Translations under genes and position numbers: made by a program | In this document: positions 1 to 10,029 of the stretch, piece after piece | Position numbering within the stretch: position 1 is the stretch's first letter | Layout of the letters: every line of letters starts with the position of its first letter | Source: Opisthorchis felineus | Lineage: Eukaryota > Platyhelminthes > Trematoda > Opisthorchiida > Opisthorchiidae | Direction of reading: 5' to 3' | Length of the DNA stretch: 64,000 nt | Assembly (NCBI GenBank): GCA_004794785.1 | Contig: SJOL01006432.1 | Coordinates: forward strand, 330,789 to 394,788 | The notes under the pieces: model-generated | Database searches by the model: none | Told to the model about the DNA's origin: nothing | The model's input: the letters and a program-made list of their open reading frames with translations, nothing else

Positions 1-110
1 CACTCTAGGGCTTTAAATATAATTAGACAAACCTTATGGTTGTACGGCAGTGAAGCATCAGTGTCAACACTGATGTTGCTGTCTTTGATGATGATGATGA
101 TGATCTTCCC
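1..110 (+). mobile_element. 3' end of a family B RTE-like LINE
   Basis: This is the 3' terminal segment of the LINE family called B here. It matches the 3' end of the nearly full-length copy at about 6020-6106: both carry a block reading GGCAGTGAAGCATC followed by a short self-complementary ACACTGATG segment and a (GAT)n tail, here at about 87-108. A 3' end made of a short simple repeat is typical of RTE-type non-LTR elements. The body of the element lies outside the window or is missing. Confidence 0.7.
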
Positions 111-404
111 CGTACACCTCATGTTCGTCCAACATCATCCAACACGACAGGGGGCAGCTAGTCCCAGAGAGAGGGAAAGAGATGATCCTACGTGACAGTC
201 TGAAGGTTGCTAACATCCTGAAAGCACTCTGCTTACGCGACAGAGAACAGTGTCTGCACCCATCAAAGCGGCGTATTGGCAAGTCCTTGAACAATCCGAT
301 GCTATGGAGGATATGACACACAGAACATCTTTGGCCTCGCAGTAGCTATGGAAACATAAGTTCAGCAACAATTATCTGCCCTCATAATCAACCCCCCATA
401 ACCC
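111..404. other. No gene recognised
   Basis: No coding region or recognised repeat is seen between the two B-type 3' ends. The minus-strand frame here has no family resemblance. Confidence 0.5.
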
Positions 405-900
405 GCTGTCACAGACAGCAACGTTAGTTTTGACACTGATGCTTCACTACCATACATCTACTAAGTTTATCTAATTATGTTTAAAAAAGGAAGAAGAGAA
501 AAGAGTTAGTGAGAGAGGGGGCCTGGTGCTGGCCTATCGCAAGTATTCTGGGGTGCCTACGGTAGAAAGCACTTTATGGAAGCACCAGGGGACAGTGATT
601 CTCCGAAGGTAGCGGTTCACGACAATTTCTGTGAATGGAAAACCAAAGTACAGCTCATGAGTCGAAGCCAAGCAAGCAAGGCTGTACAAAGGCAATACCC
701 GCATGTAAATCAACCAAAATGGTAGCCATTGTATACTACACTATACCTTCAAGCACTCAGTCATACAATATGGAAAAAACCTGATAGCACAAACACCACT
801 CACATCGATCAGCCGCCATTTCTTGCAGCGTCTCTAGCCAAGCGCAGGAGGGGTCCAATGGACCCCTCTACGTCACCCGAATCGCGCTTGCTAATTTGCA
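405..900 (-). mobile_element. Family B LINE 3' fragment, minus strand
   Basis: The complement matches the 3' region of the B copy at 54440-54740: both contain the ACTGATGCTTCACT block, the TTATCTAATTA block and, further in, the CAGCCGCCATTTCTTGCA block (here about 811-828). Spacing differs from 54440-54740, so indels are present. No intact frame remains. Its 3' end faces that of the copy at 1-110, a tail-to-tail arrangement. Confidence 0.65.
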
Positions 901-919
901 TCATTTGTGGTGACAAAAT

Positions 920-1100
920 AGCATATCGCAGGGTCTCAAGGGTTGCGTGTGCTAGGCTACGGTGAGGGCAGTGTTGTATGGTTGCCAGATATGGCCTTTG
1001 TGGCCAGTTGATGTGGAGCGTCTAGAGGTTTTTGACCGCTGATGCTTCAGAAACGTTGCTGGTGTCAGATTTCGTCAACGGATTCTTAAGGAGTTAATTA
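920..1100 (+). mobile_element. LINE reverse transcriptase C-terminal fragment
   Basis: The + strand translates to a stretch resembling the region after the RT fingers/palm of RTE-like LINEs, with VRAVLYGCQIWP followed by VERLEVFDR. The same motif is at 5428-5560 in element B1 ([20 protein letters not shown]). An in-frame stop follows the VFDR motif. It is a short relic, probably from a B- or A-related element. Confidence 0.55.
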
Positions 1101-1179
1101 TTAAGCTGAGTCAGTATATCAGTTTTGTTTTATCCCACTTTCCCACTTCTCAGTTTGATTAATATCTTGCGATCGGCCG

Positions 1180-1505
1180 GTGAGACTGGGAGCACATTGG
1201 AAGAACCACTTATTCAAACATGATATTGTCTATACATTCCTGGGTGTTAAACCGCCAGAAATTTCTCTCGCTTTTATCCGCTTAGCCTTATCAGCAGGGT
1301 TGCTCAAAGGTCAACCGGTATCAGCCACCGGACGCCTAACGGTTGACGGCGACCGCCCGCGCATTATTCATTACGGCCGAAATACTTCTAAAATCAAAAT
1401 GCGATGCTGCTTAAAAGGCATCTGCTATGTACAGCCACATCAGTAGTGAGACAGTAATGCCTTACTCCCTCCGTCCTCGAGTTAGGCCAGCCCCCTGCAG
1501 CTGGG
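1180..1505 (+). repeat. Unclassified dispersed repeat D, copy 1
   Basis: An 88-codon open frame (1180-1446) reads TVDGDRPRIIHYGRN in its middle and at first looks like an isolated, bacterial-style coding fragment. The same unit occurs on the minus strand at about 10500-10790, where the frame reads TVDGYRRCIIRYDGK and continues into the same downstream block (TGCCCTACTCCCT there, TGCCTTACTCCCT here). It is therefore a dispersed fluke repeat. Its class and full length are unknown. Confidence 0.55.
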
Positions 1506-1629
1506 TCATAATCATCATCATCACTCCCTTGTTGGTCAGGCTATTGAGTCAAAGGCTCATGCTGGAGTATCTCAGCCAAACCTCCTCTTCAGCCCGGGCA
1601 ACCGGGAAGTACCATTTGCCCGCACAGTT
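1506..1629. other. Short (ATC)n tract and unassigned sequence
   Basis: A short ATCATCATCATC tract near 1508-1522 is the complement of the GAT tail seen on B elements and may be the stub of a minus-strand LINE end. Nothing else is recognised before element A1 begins. Confidence 0.35.
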
Positions 1630-2458
1630 TGTCCACCGATGTTCTCCCCCAACACTTCCCACCGCACAAGCAAACGTTGCTGGGTAATTTATTGTCAGTT
1701 ATCTGACTGGTGTGCTTTATGCACCTTGCCAAATTCACGAGATGCTTTCCACCTGGGAGCTTTCAACGTCCGTACTCTGTCAAATTGGCAAACAGACAAT
1801 CCCCACCGAGATATTATACTCCCTTAAAATCGATTTATGCTGTGTCTATGAAACACGCATACATTACCCAAGCATGGTTATGCATCTCAGAACGCCAGCG
1901 ACGTACTAAGCTCTTTCACATTTCTTCCTCCATGTGCCCAGTGATCCAGAAGCGATGAGCCATGGAATGTATCGCCCGGTAGTTAGATTCACCCACAAAA
2001 CTACACGCGCCTCACTGGATTGGATTCTAGAGAGCGTTGGTCATTGCGACGCTCGATTACCAGTCCAATCGATCTTAATGTCCCTCGATATGAAAACGGT
2101 GATTGTTTATAGGGTCGGCATATGCCCCAACGGACTGCAGTTCTGACGCTGAGAAGGATACTTTCTATCGAGAGTTATCCGGGCTTATTCGTCAAGCAAG
2201 AAGCACTGACAATTTCGGGTGATATGAATGCCCAAGTCCGTCATCTGAGCTCCTTGGAATCCACCTAGGTGGTCCATTCGGAGACGATTCTCGTCACAAG
2301 ACAACGGAGAACGACTTCTTCAGTTGTGTGCTGATCACCAGCTGTTTCTGGCCACTACGAACTCTCAGCGTAAACATTCACATCGCGTAATCTGGCGGTC
2401 ATGAATTGCAAATTAATCATGGACTCAGTTCGATCACGCGGCGATCAGCCACCGGTAC
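1630..2458 (+). mobile_element. LINE element A1, 5' part (endonuclease region)
   Basis: This carries the start of an AP-type endonuclease region of an RTE-like LINE. Translation gives [23 protein letters not shown] and a later SGDMNAQ segment, but frames are broken by shifts and stops. It aligns to the complement of 28450-29225 (element A2). Over about 1640-2120 only scattered differences are seen, while 2120-2458 differs much more, including about 65 bases present here and absent in A2. The element is split at 2458/2459 by insertion of element B1 and resumes at 6107. Confidence 0.8.
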
Positions 2459-2784
2459 GAAGAGACTGGACCTTACCGTGGTGTGACGCTTTGCGCACCT
2501 CTGCGACCCATTGAGCTATACTGGGAGGTGTCCCCTCGACACACAGTCCCTCATACCAAGTTGGTTAATGGTTAGAGGTCTGACAAACAGTCTCCTGGTC
2601 CTCCAGGTTGGGGGTTGGAATATGTGACGACTTGTTCCGTAAAAATGGTAATGCAGTTGCATTTCCCTCCAAACATCGCTGCCTTGCGGTTAGGCTTTTT
2701 AGCCAAAGGCTTTTGGTTGAGGACCCTAATCGTCCTTCTGTCTAGGTGTGGACGCCCTGACAGTATCCCAGCCCACGTACAATC
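2459..2784 (+). promoter_or_regulatory. 5' UTR of element B1 with a SINE-like module
   Basis: The non-coding leader of element B is shared with B2 and B3. Near 2740-2775 it has CTGTCTAGG, then GACAGTATCCCAGCCC, which closely match the body of the SINE family in this window (CTGTCTAGGCTTGGGCAACC, then GGCAGTATCCCAGCCC). B3 matches even better (TGGGCGACCTGGCAGTATCC). The module may be a captured SINE body. Any promoter function is inference. Confidence 0.5.
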
Positions 2785-3075
2785 ATGACACTTACAACTA
2801 ACAATACTCCCATGCCACATCGGCCGTCGCGTGGTGCCATCAGCCGGGTCGCCTTACTTGCTGCATACAGCAGGGCGGGCAAGCGAAAACAGGCTACTGC
2901 TGACGCCTCCCTTCTTTCTCTTTCACATACTTTTTCTTCCCCCTCTCCCCATCCCATTAATAACTCTCCCCTTGTAGGTCCAACATTTAGGACTGATGAC
3001 TCCGTTCGTCTTGCATCGGTTTTGCGTGCAGCATCTGCTCGTCACATGGCGCCGACATCCTCAGGTATCTCGAAA

Positions 3076-3830
3076 TCATTCTTCAAGCATCGATGGGATT
3101 CGCTTGTCATTCATGTGTGCTGTGTAACAGAAACAAGAATTCAAGATGCAAGCACAGTGGTTGACTAAACGCCCCATCACTCTCCAGTCGTTTCCCGCTA
3201 CGCACCCCTGGTGATCCAGAGGCTGCTGTGGCGGGATGTGCAGGGGTTGGTATCGCCCTAAGTCACCCGGCGGAATTATCCTTGCTTGACTAGATACCTG
3301 CTGATAGTCGCTTCTGTGCGGTTCGTCTGGCAAGGTATGTGAAGGAGTCTCACAAGCGGGAAGTTGAGAGATACCTGTTTGTCGTGTCTGTTCACTCCCC
3401 AACTGAATGTAGTTCCGACACCATCAAAGACAGGTTTTACGGCGCCCTGAATGCCTTGTTGCGGCGAGCTAAAAGCTCAGATATCGTTGTGGTTGCCGGA
3501 GATCTGAATACACAAGTATCTGAGACTCAATTAGGAGGTCGGCATGGATTGAACTCGGTACGTACGGACAGTGGTGAACGATTGCTTCAGCTGTGTGCTG
3601 GTCGCAGGCTGTTTTTATGCAGTACTAACTTCCGAAATAGCCGTAGTCGTATGGCCACATGGTGTCCCCCAATGGCATGTCGGCCACACAAATCGATCAC
3701 GTTGCCATCGGTTACCGATGGCGCGGATCAGTAACTGACTGTCGGTCGTTTTGAAACACATTTGTGGGTTCCGACCACGCGCTCGTCCGTGGTCGCTTCT
3801 CCCTACGTTTTCCAGGACCGCGTACGGTGC
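3076..3830 (+). pseudogene. Element B1 AP-type endonuclease, degraded
   Basis: This is the endonuclease half of the B1 ORF, which in intact RTE-like LINEs nicks target DNA for target-primed reverse transcription. Visible blocks are [13 protein letters not shown] near 3115, VVSVHSPTECSSDTIKDRF at 3367-3435 and VVVAGDLNTQVS at 3484-3522, the last matching the family's conserved GD(L/M)N core. DSERLLQ-like and TWCPP blocks follow, with SDHALVRGRF at about 3770. Stops and shifts (for example after 3168 and 3734) break the frame. Confidence 0.75.
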
Positions 3831-4507
3831 GGACAGATCGCTTGGCAACTGAGAAACTGGCAGATTCGGATGTTAGACGAATTTACCAGAATAGTCTTTT
3901 AGAGTATCTTCCAAATGCTCCACCATCAGATGTGAACTCATACTGGGACGTGGTTGCCACCTGTTTGCATAGTGCTGGGAATTTTGCCTGTGGCACGGCA
4001 CCACCAGGCGCCCTCAAGCACTGGATATCAGTGGCACAGTGACATTGCTTAAATCTTGGAGAAATATCTCAGCCGGCCTTGAACATAACTTGATGCGACG
4101 AATTATCAGGCGGCAAGCGAAAGTGAGTGTGCGAGCCGACCATAAAGTGTGGTGGACACAGAGAGTCAAGGAAATGGAAGAGGCCCAGAAAGTCGGTAAT
4201 GCCCGAAGATTGTTTCATTTGATCCATGCGACCGGTCCCCGAAAACCAACTGTGAGCGAAACCATCAAGGATCGAAATGGAGTGACCATATCGAATAAAG
4301 AAGAACGCCTCAACCGGTGGGCCGCAAACTTCGAACAACAATTGTCGTGGCAACCAGCTGCCACTCATCTGGAGCCCACAGTTGATGTAGAACCCTGGAC
4401 GGTGAACGTGTAAGCGCCTACGGCCTCGGAGGTTTACGACTGCATATGTTTTCTCAAGCGCCACCGAGCTTCCGGTCAGAGATGGGGGTGAAGTCCTCAG
4501 TCAGCGC

Positions 4508-5625
4508 TTGTCTGGTCTGTTTGCTTGCATTTGGGAAAAGGAGTCTGTCCCAGACAACTGGGGAGAGTCAATGATAGTGCCCATTTTCAAAAAACGAGCT
4601 CGTAGTGAGTGTGGTTACCACAGGGGGATCAGGTTGCTCTCGGTCGTAACGAGACTGTTGGCGTCATTTGTGCTTCGTCGCCTTACGGTGGCTCGTGAAA
4701 CACTGACTCGAGAGCAGCAGGCGGGATTCCGGCCTGGTAGGGGTTGCGTTGACCAAAGCTTCTCACTCCTTCAGGTGCTAGAACAACGCCTGGATTTACA
4801 AGGCGCATTCTACTCGGTTGACCGGTCTGTTCTTGACACGCTTGCCCACCAAGGAATGCCCCGGAAGTTCGTGAACATAATAAGCTTTTTGTGTTCTCAG
4901 ACTTCCGGACGTGTGAGAGTATACGGCGAGCTCTCCAGAAGCTTCCGTACACAAATCGACGTCCGTCAGGGATGCCCACACTCTTCATTCTTATCTAACT
5001 TCGTGATCGATGAAATCATGAGACGAACGCTGGAAGATCTCCAAAACCCTGGTGTTCAAATAGCCTGTGACGAAAACCTTGTCGACCTGGAATATGTAGA
5101 GGCATCGTTCTCGCCTTCGAAAAGGAGGAGAAGGCGCAAGTGTTTTTGGATGGACTGACCAAAGTCATGCCGTCCTTTGGTATGTACTTTGCACCCACAA
5201 AGTGTAAGGTCATGCTCGTGGACATGCAGTCACTGAACACGCCACTTACAATCCAGGGCGAGGTACTGGAAGTTGTGGAGCGTTTTACGTATCTTGGAAC
5301 TTGTATTACTTCTGATTGTAGTGTGACAGATGAGGTCAATGCACGAATCTGCAAGGCCCTGGTCGCGTTTGCTAATTTGAGGCACCTATAGCGTCAAAGT
5401 GGTATATCCCTGAATCTCAAGGGACGTGTGTATCAAGCTACAGTGCGGGCTGTTTTGTTATATGGCTGTGAGATTTGGCCTGTTCGAGCAGCGGAACTGA
5501 GACGTCTTCAGGTGTTTGACAATCGTTGTCTCAGAACCACAGCTCGTGTGGGTTGGTGTCGGCGAATCCGTAGCGGGGCAATTAGAAAGCGAGTTTTCGG
5601 TTGTGCAACGGGTACTTCCATATAA
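4508..5625 (+). pseudogene. Element B1 reverse transcriptase, degraded
   Basis: RT blocks run in order: [46 protein letters not shown] (about 4717-4758), VRQGCPHSSFLSNFVIDE, then LEYV where the family has an aromatic-A-D-D catalytic box. The box is disrupted here and a frameshift lies at about 5100-5160. After the shift come FGMYFAPTKCKVM, VVERFTYLGTCI and [13 protein letters not shown], which are the thumb and connection blocks. The order and spacing fit an RTE-clade RT. It cannot encode an active enzyme as read. Confidence 0.8.
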
Positions 5626-6179
5626 GAATGTGTCCAGCACTAGAAGCTGCGTTGGTTGGGACGTGTTGCGTATGCCTAACCATCGTTGACCGAAGAGAGT
5701 GCTGTTTTCCATGCCCAGTTCAGAGTGGCGGAAGCAGAGCGGCGGCCAACCCTTGACCTGGCAGAGGGATATGAAGGAGATTACGAAATGCTTGGGTGCT
5801 GTCGGTGCCACTCGCCTTCTAGGATTGGAACCACGTGATCCCCACTACGCCTGGTTGGAGACACTGCAAGATATGGCTACCAACCGATGTCAGTGGTTTT
5901 CTTGTTGTCAATTTTTATCCAGATTGCCTGAATGAGTGCCTGGAGGTGTAGGCACCTCGGGATGATTGTAGCAACCTAGCACTAAGTCCCTTCCCTATCC
6001 ACCTTTATTCTTGTCTTCACAATAAGGCTTTCAAATAAATCATGGTTGTATGGCAGTGAAGCATCGGTGTTGAACACTGATGTCATGCTGTCGATGATGA
6101 TGAGCAGTACAGAGGCCCAATTCAACACTACCGTTCCTTCTGTGGCACACAACTTGATTCCGATCGCGCCGTAAGATAT

Positions 6180-6298
6180 AGATAATCGTTCAGCTGTAAC
6201 ACCCTTTCGGTGCCTAGCTGCCGTGCCACCGGAAGGAAGCACGAGGGCCTAGACAGGTGAAGTCGAGATTCAGAGGTTGGGATCGATTGCACCACGGT
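6180..6298 (-). mobile_element. Truncated SINE inside element A1
   Basis: The complement carries a degraded B box followed by the SINE body and 3' end (GGCACGGCAGCTAGGCACCG, then GTTACAGCTGAACGATTATC). The tRNA-like head with box A is missing. The same fragment lies at the same place in A2 (28255-28372), so it was inserted before the A segment was duplicated. Confidence 0.7.
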
Positions 6299-6353
6299 GC
6301 GAGCACTCCTGACATTTGGTTTGTCTTCAGGATCTGGCAAGTCGGCAAGAAGC

Positions 6354-6560
6354 ATGCCAATCCACCATCTTCAGAGAACCATATCTCAGCAGTATCTGTC
6401 TGAGCTAGTTCAACCCTGAGACGGGACACCAATGGTTAGAGACATCGTCAGACATGACCCGGTCTCAATGGCTCAATGGCGCATACGAATCCACTATCTT
6501 CGAAGAACTACCATAGCTCAACAGTATCCATCTGACATAGCTCAACAACTCTACGGTAAA
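6354..6560 (+). repeat. Two diverged tandem units in A1
   Basis: AATCCACCATCTTCAGAG (about 6358) recurs as AATCCACTATCTTCGAAG (about 6486), both followed by a CTCA-CAGTATC-TCTGA pattern, a period of about 128 bp. A related GACATCGTCAGACATGA stretch (about 6440) also recurs near 7985. The same pattern is present in A2. Confidence 0.5.
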
Positions 6561-7299
6561 CTAATACTGTACTGGTAGCGAGTACGTAGATGAAGCATGG
6601 CAAAATGTGAAGGGAGCTATGCCAGTGGCGTTCAGTTTTGTCTGTCCGACTTGTCCGATTCGACAACAAGACCACTGGATATTGTCGAGATCGCTAATCA
6701 TGATGGATGCCAGGAAACTCATACCAGTGGGCAACGATTACGAGTGCTCATGCAAATCTCTCTGAAACGCCAAATAATGGAAAGCCTAAGGAAAGACCGA
6801 GAGCTCCGGTGGACATCGAAAGCTCAATTAATGAAGAATGGTTTTGTTATCGGAAACAGCCGTGCCCTGTATCAACTGATACGATCGACTGGCTATTGGA
6901 AAGCAGCGGTCAGTAAAACGATGGGTGATAAGGGCGGCTCATTAATTCACTCACAAAAACGCCCACTAGAGAGATGAGCCGAACACTTCGAGGACCAATA
7001 CAGCTAGCCTCCTGCAAATTAGTCACTGGAGACATTGCATACGGGCGAATGGAATGTGAAGCTATCTGCTCATCGGAAGAAGAAATAAAGTTCGAAATAT
7101 CCGTACTGAAATGTGAGAAGGCACTAGAACTGGACGGTATGTATGCAGTCCTCTTCAAAGATGACTCACCTAACGAAGTTATTGTTTCAATATGGAGCGA
7201 ATAGAAAGTGCCTGCAAAACGGGGCAAGTGACAGTTATTCTTTATTTCAAAAAAGGTACGCGGATGCTGTGTTAAAACCCCCGTGGTATCAGACTGGAA

Positions 7300-7929
7300 G
7301 CTGTGACATCGATGGTGCTTTCTTGTCTTATCCTTCGAAGGTTGACTGATCACAGGAAGAGACTGATCTGTGAAAACCAAGCTGGGTTCCGTCCTGGAAG
7401 AGGATGCACCAATCAGATTTTCACCCTCCGACAGATTCTGGAACAGCGACACTGCTTTCAGCAAACAACAATGGTGACCTTCATTGACTTGAAAGCTGCC
7501 TTTGATTCTGTGGACCGTCAGGCACTATGGTAGTGTCTGTGGAGCAAAGGTGTCCCCCATAAATTCGTGGCCCTCCTTAAGGCGCTGTACGCCAACTTCG
7601 CGGACGTGTGATGGTCTACGGGAAGCCCTTACCTGAGTTCATCACATCAAGTGGTGTCAGGCCAGTCTATCCTCTTCCACCTTTCTTCTTCAATTTCGTC
7701 ATTGATACGATTGTGGAAGACTCACTACCAGCTTCCAATGCCTGTGGAATCGAAATGCTCCCAGGGCATTCCCTCAGATATAAAATACGCAGACGACATA
7801 GCTATTCTTGGATCTGACGCCGTCCTAATGCAAACAATATTAAAGAATCCAAATAATTCTGCCTCACGGTTTGGCACGTGCTTCACACCTGCAAAGTGTA
7901 AAGTGTTGCTGCAAGACTGGGTGGGCTAG
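7300..7929 (+). pseudogene. Element A1 reverse transcriptase, degraded
   Basis: RT blocks are [20 protein letters not shown] (about 7374-7432), [17 protein letters not shown] (about 7482-7532), [24 protein letters not shown] (catalytic D-D box, about 7786-7819) and [16 protein letters not shown]. An in-frame stop after QALW, shifts between blocks and loss of the C-terminal connection domain make it a pseudogene. In A2 the box reads [10 protein letters not shown], one of the few differences. Confidence 0.8.
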
Positions 7930-8245
7930 AACACTAACTTCGTGCTTGCGAATGAACCGTCTGAGATAGTAGACCATGGCTAGAGTCATCGTCAGACATG
8001 GTTCAGTCGCCCCCAATGGCGCTCATGCATTCAAGCTGTTGCCTTCAATTCACAGCTCCCCTCCTGATCTCCCCAATGCAAAATCCACTGACAGCCCTGT
8101 ACTTACGCATCATCCATACCGGCTGCCGCCTCCAATGTATAGCTATTCACCACACCTCCCGAAGTCATCGGTGAACGAGATTGTGGCAGCTATAACCTCT
8201 ATGGCAAGTGCACCGTTTCTACAGCTGATGTTGGTGGTGATCGAA

Positions 8246-9060
8246 TTTGTTGTTTGTTCGAGTTTGCTTCTCCATCCTTGGTGCATTCAAATGGGGCCCG
8301 TGGGGTTGCTGCGCTCCTTGTTCGTGCGCAACCCCGGTAGATTGGAGTATCGACCATGAGTCCATTTCTCGAGGTACGTAAAATTCCTTTATGACCTAAC
8401 AATCCGTTCTGTGTCATACTGTCATCATTGGACTGGTGTGACGGTTTCTGGTTAAGAATCCAAACTGTCCGGCTGTCAGCACCGCCAAAGCCCCTTTGGT
8501 CCGTGTGCGTCTTGCTTAAGTTCGTTGCACCACATTGAGGAGTGAGTAGGCTTTTGGTGACGGTCCACGGAGGATCAATAACGTTTGCCCACAGATGGGG
8601 TCTTTTCAATTGTTCCAGTGGGAAAGATGGTCTTCCAATAAATAGGCCAGCGATGACTGATGGCCATATAATCCACCTGGGTCCAATGCTTGGTAATGGG
8701 TAGCGGGTGCCAGGTAGTACCGTTCCACTGACACTGCCTGAAATTGCAGTTCGCCCGGTATACAGCGGCTAGTTCATAACCTCACCATTGTCACTCCTCG
8801 TTATATCATATCCTGTTGACTCTTGAGGTTTCGCTCAGACGGAAATGGGCGATCAACGCGCATATTCAGATCTTCGGCTAGCTTAGTCACACAGGACGAC
8901 GATCTTTGGTGAATAGGTTTGTGACGCTGAGTGTACAATTTGTTGGTGGACCAGGGCTACAGTCAATCAGTTCATATGCTGGATTGACGAAGGGACATCG
9001 TTTGTAGTCGATGTATCTGTTAACTCTTGCAGACTTCGCTAAACTGATGACACCCAATCT
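8246..9060. other. No gene recognised
   Basis: This stretch follows the A1 homology. A minus-strand frame of 136 codons (8199-8609) straddles the boundary and shows no recognised domain; it probably derives from another decayed repeat. No splice-consistent exon for a host gene was found. Confidence 0.4.
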
Positions 9061-9247
9061 GAGATGGCTCAGTGGTTAACAGCCAGCTCACGTACCGGGA
9101 GGTCCGTGGTTCTAACCCAGTCTCAGCATCTCAACTGCCCCTGTCTATGCTTGGGCAACCTGGCAGTATCCCAGCCCTCGTGCCTTCTTCCATTGGCATG
9201 GCAGCTAGGCACCGAAAGGATGCTACAGCTGAACAATCATTTTTTAA
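9061..9247 (+). mobile_element. tRNA-derived SINE, nearly full length
   Basis: Box A reads TGGCTCAGTGG (9066-9076) and the degraded B box reads GGTTCTAACCC (about 9108-9118). The body follows (CTTGGGCAACCTGGCAGTAT, then GGCATGGCAGCTAGGCACCG) with the ACAGCTGAACAATCATT end and an A/T-rich tail. The frame across this SINE gives the MAQWL..RSVVLTQ-type peptide seen at other copies, which is a by-product of the repeat and not a protein gene. Confidence 0.85.
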
Positions 9248-9420
9248 TATTTAATCTGTTATTAGCGAAAACATCTAAGTGTTGCCCTGTTGACTTATGT
9301 AGTTCTGTTATGTAGTTCTGACACCAAAAAACTTGCTGATGCGATCCCATGGAACTCCAGAACAAAACAGATGATATGTAGGTAATGTGTCAAACCATTG
9401 GTAGCTCGGCTGCGTTTATT

Positions 9421-9610
9421 GGTTGTTGATCAGTTAGCTGTTGATCTCTTCACTGAGCTTGGCAATTAACTTGCAGTTCGACGCCAAACGAGGAGACGTC
9501 ATCATTGCGTACCCATCTGTGGACTGTGATGTCTCATCGTTTGGTAACGAAACATGTTCAAGTTAATTGCCAAGCCCGACGAACAGATCAACAACCAGCT
9601 GATCAACAGG
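9421..9610. repeat. Inverted pair of Penelope-like terminal segments (hairpin)
   Basis: The left arm (about 9421-9504) and right arm (about 9530-9610) are imperfect inverted copies: GCTTGGCAATTAACTTG pairs with CAAGTTAATTGCCAAGC, and GTTGATC blocks pair outside. Each arm, read outward, resembles the segment around 61392-61440 of the Penelope-like element: a TGATG core, a short hairpin, then CGAAAC/CGAAC and CAAGTTAATTGCC (compare CAATCAAATTGCCCAGC there). It looks like two opposed terminal segments of a dead Penelope-like element. Confidence 0.5.
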
Positions 9611-10029
9611 TGATATCCGATTGTGGAGTCTAATCGTTGCTGTTAGAGAATGCATTCCATGCACAGGAGATACTTCTCCGAGCCACAGCATGCATTACTG
9701 GCCTCACTTTCCAAGGTGCGGAATTGTGATTCCTAATGTCCGGCCTGTTTTAGTGCGAACGATATTCTCAGAGACTGGAACTGCTCTTTCCGTCATAACA
9801 CTTTATTCAAAAAGATTGACCTGTTATACGGTAGTGAAACACCAATGTTCCCTAGTCTTGCTGTCAGTGGAGGATGAGATACATGACTTAATCGGACTAG
9901 TTGTCCCGAGATGATTTGCAGTCGTTACTGGAGCTATGCGCTGAATAAGGTAATTCTACAGTGAAGCAATGTTTACGGAGTCAAATGCTGTCACAGACCA
10001 GGGACCCTAAGATAGCGCAGCTTATAAGG
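9611..10029 (+). other. Unassigned; possible decayed B-type 3' end at 9800-9885
   Basis: The stretch around 9805-9880 (TATACGGTAGTGAAACACCA, then CTTGCTGTCAGTGGAGGATG) resembles the B-element 3' end with its GCAGTGAAGCATC block and GAT tail, but with many differences. The 97-codon frame over it has no recognised domain. Confidence 0.35.

Larger units (their letters stand above)
2459..6106 (+). mobile_element. Element B1, nearly full-length RTE-like LINE nested in A1
   Basis: This LINE of about 3.65 kb has a 5' UTR (about 2459-2784), a leader frame, an AP endonuclease, a reverse transcriptase and a (GAT)n 3' tail. The left edge is set by alignment with the 5' ends of B2 (complement of about 15810) and B3 (complement of about 56400), which share a block around GGACTTTACCGTGG or close variants. 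The empty site is element A2, where the flanks ACCGGTAC and AGAGGCCCAA are directly joined; here GTAC is on both sides, a possible 4-bp target duplication. Frameshifts and stops interrupt the ORF and the RT active site is damaged, so it is not autonomous. Confidence 0.85.
6107..8245 (+). mobile_element. LINE element A1, 3' part (reverse transcriptase region)
   Basis: Element A resumes after the B1 insertion. It aligns with the complement of 26300-28450 (A2). From 6107 to about 8130 the copies look almost identical; only about three substitutions were found while comparing the reading frames. From about 8134 to 8245 they diverge clearly. Contents in order are a SINE fragment, two diverged tandem units, then RT blocks. 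A long antisense frame (6910-7464, minus) is perfectly kept in A2 only because the DNA is duplicated. Confidence 0.8.

Noticed and set aside
64..321. Histidine-rich minus-strand frame
   Set aside because: The histidines come from the (GAT)n tail of a LINE read on the complement.
1180..1446. Bacterial-looking open frame, considered as lateral transfer or contamination
   Set aside because: A diverged copy exists at 10500-10790 on the other strand within the same window, so it is a dispersed repeat of this genome.
6910..7464. 184-codon minus-strand frame perfectly repeated at 27088-27642
   Set aside because: It is antisense to the RT of element A. Its conservation comes from the recent A1/A2 duplication, not from selection.
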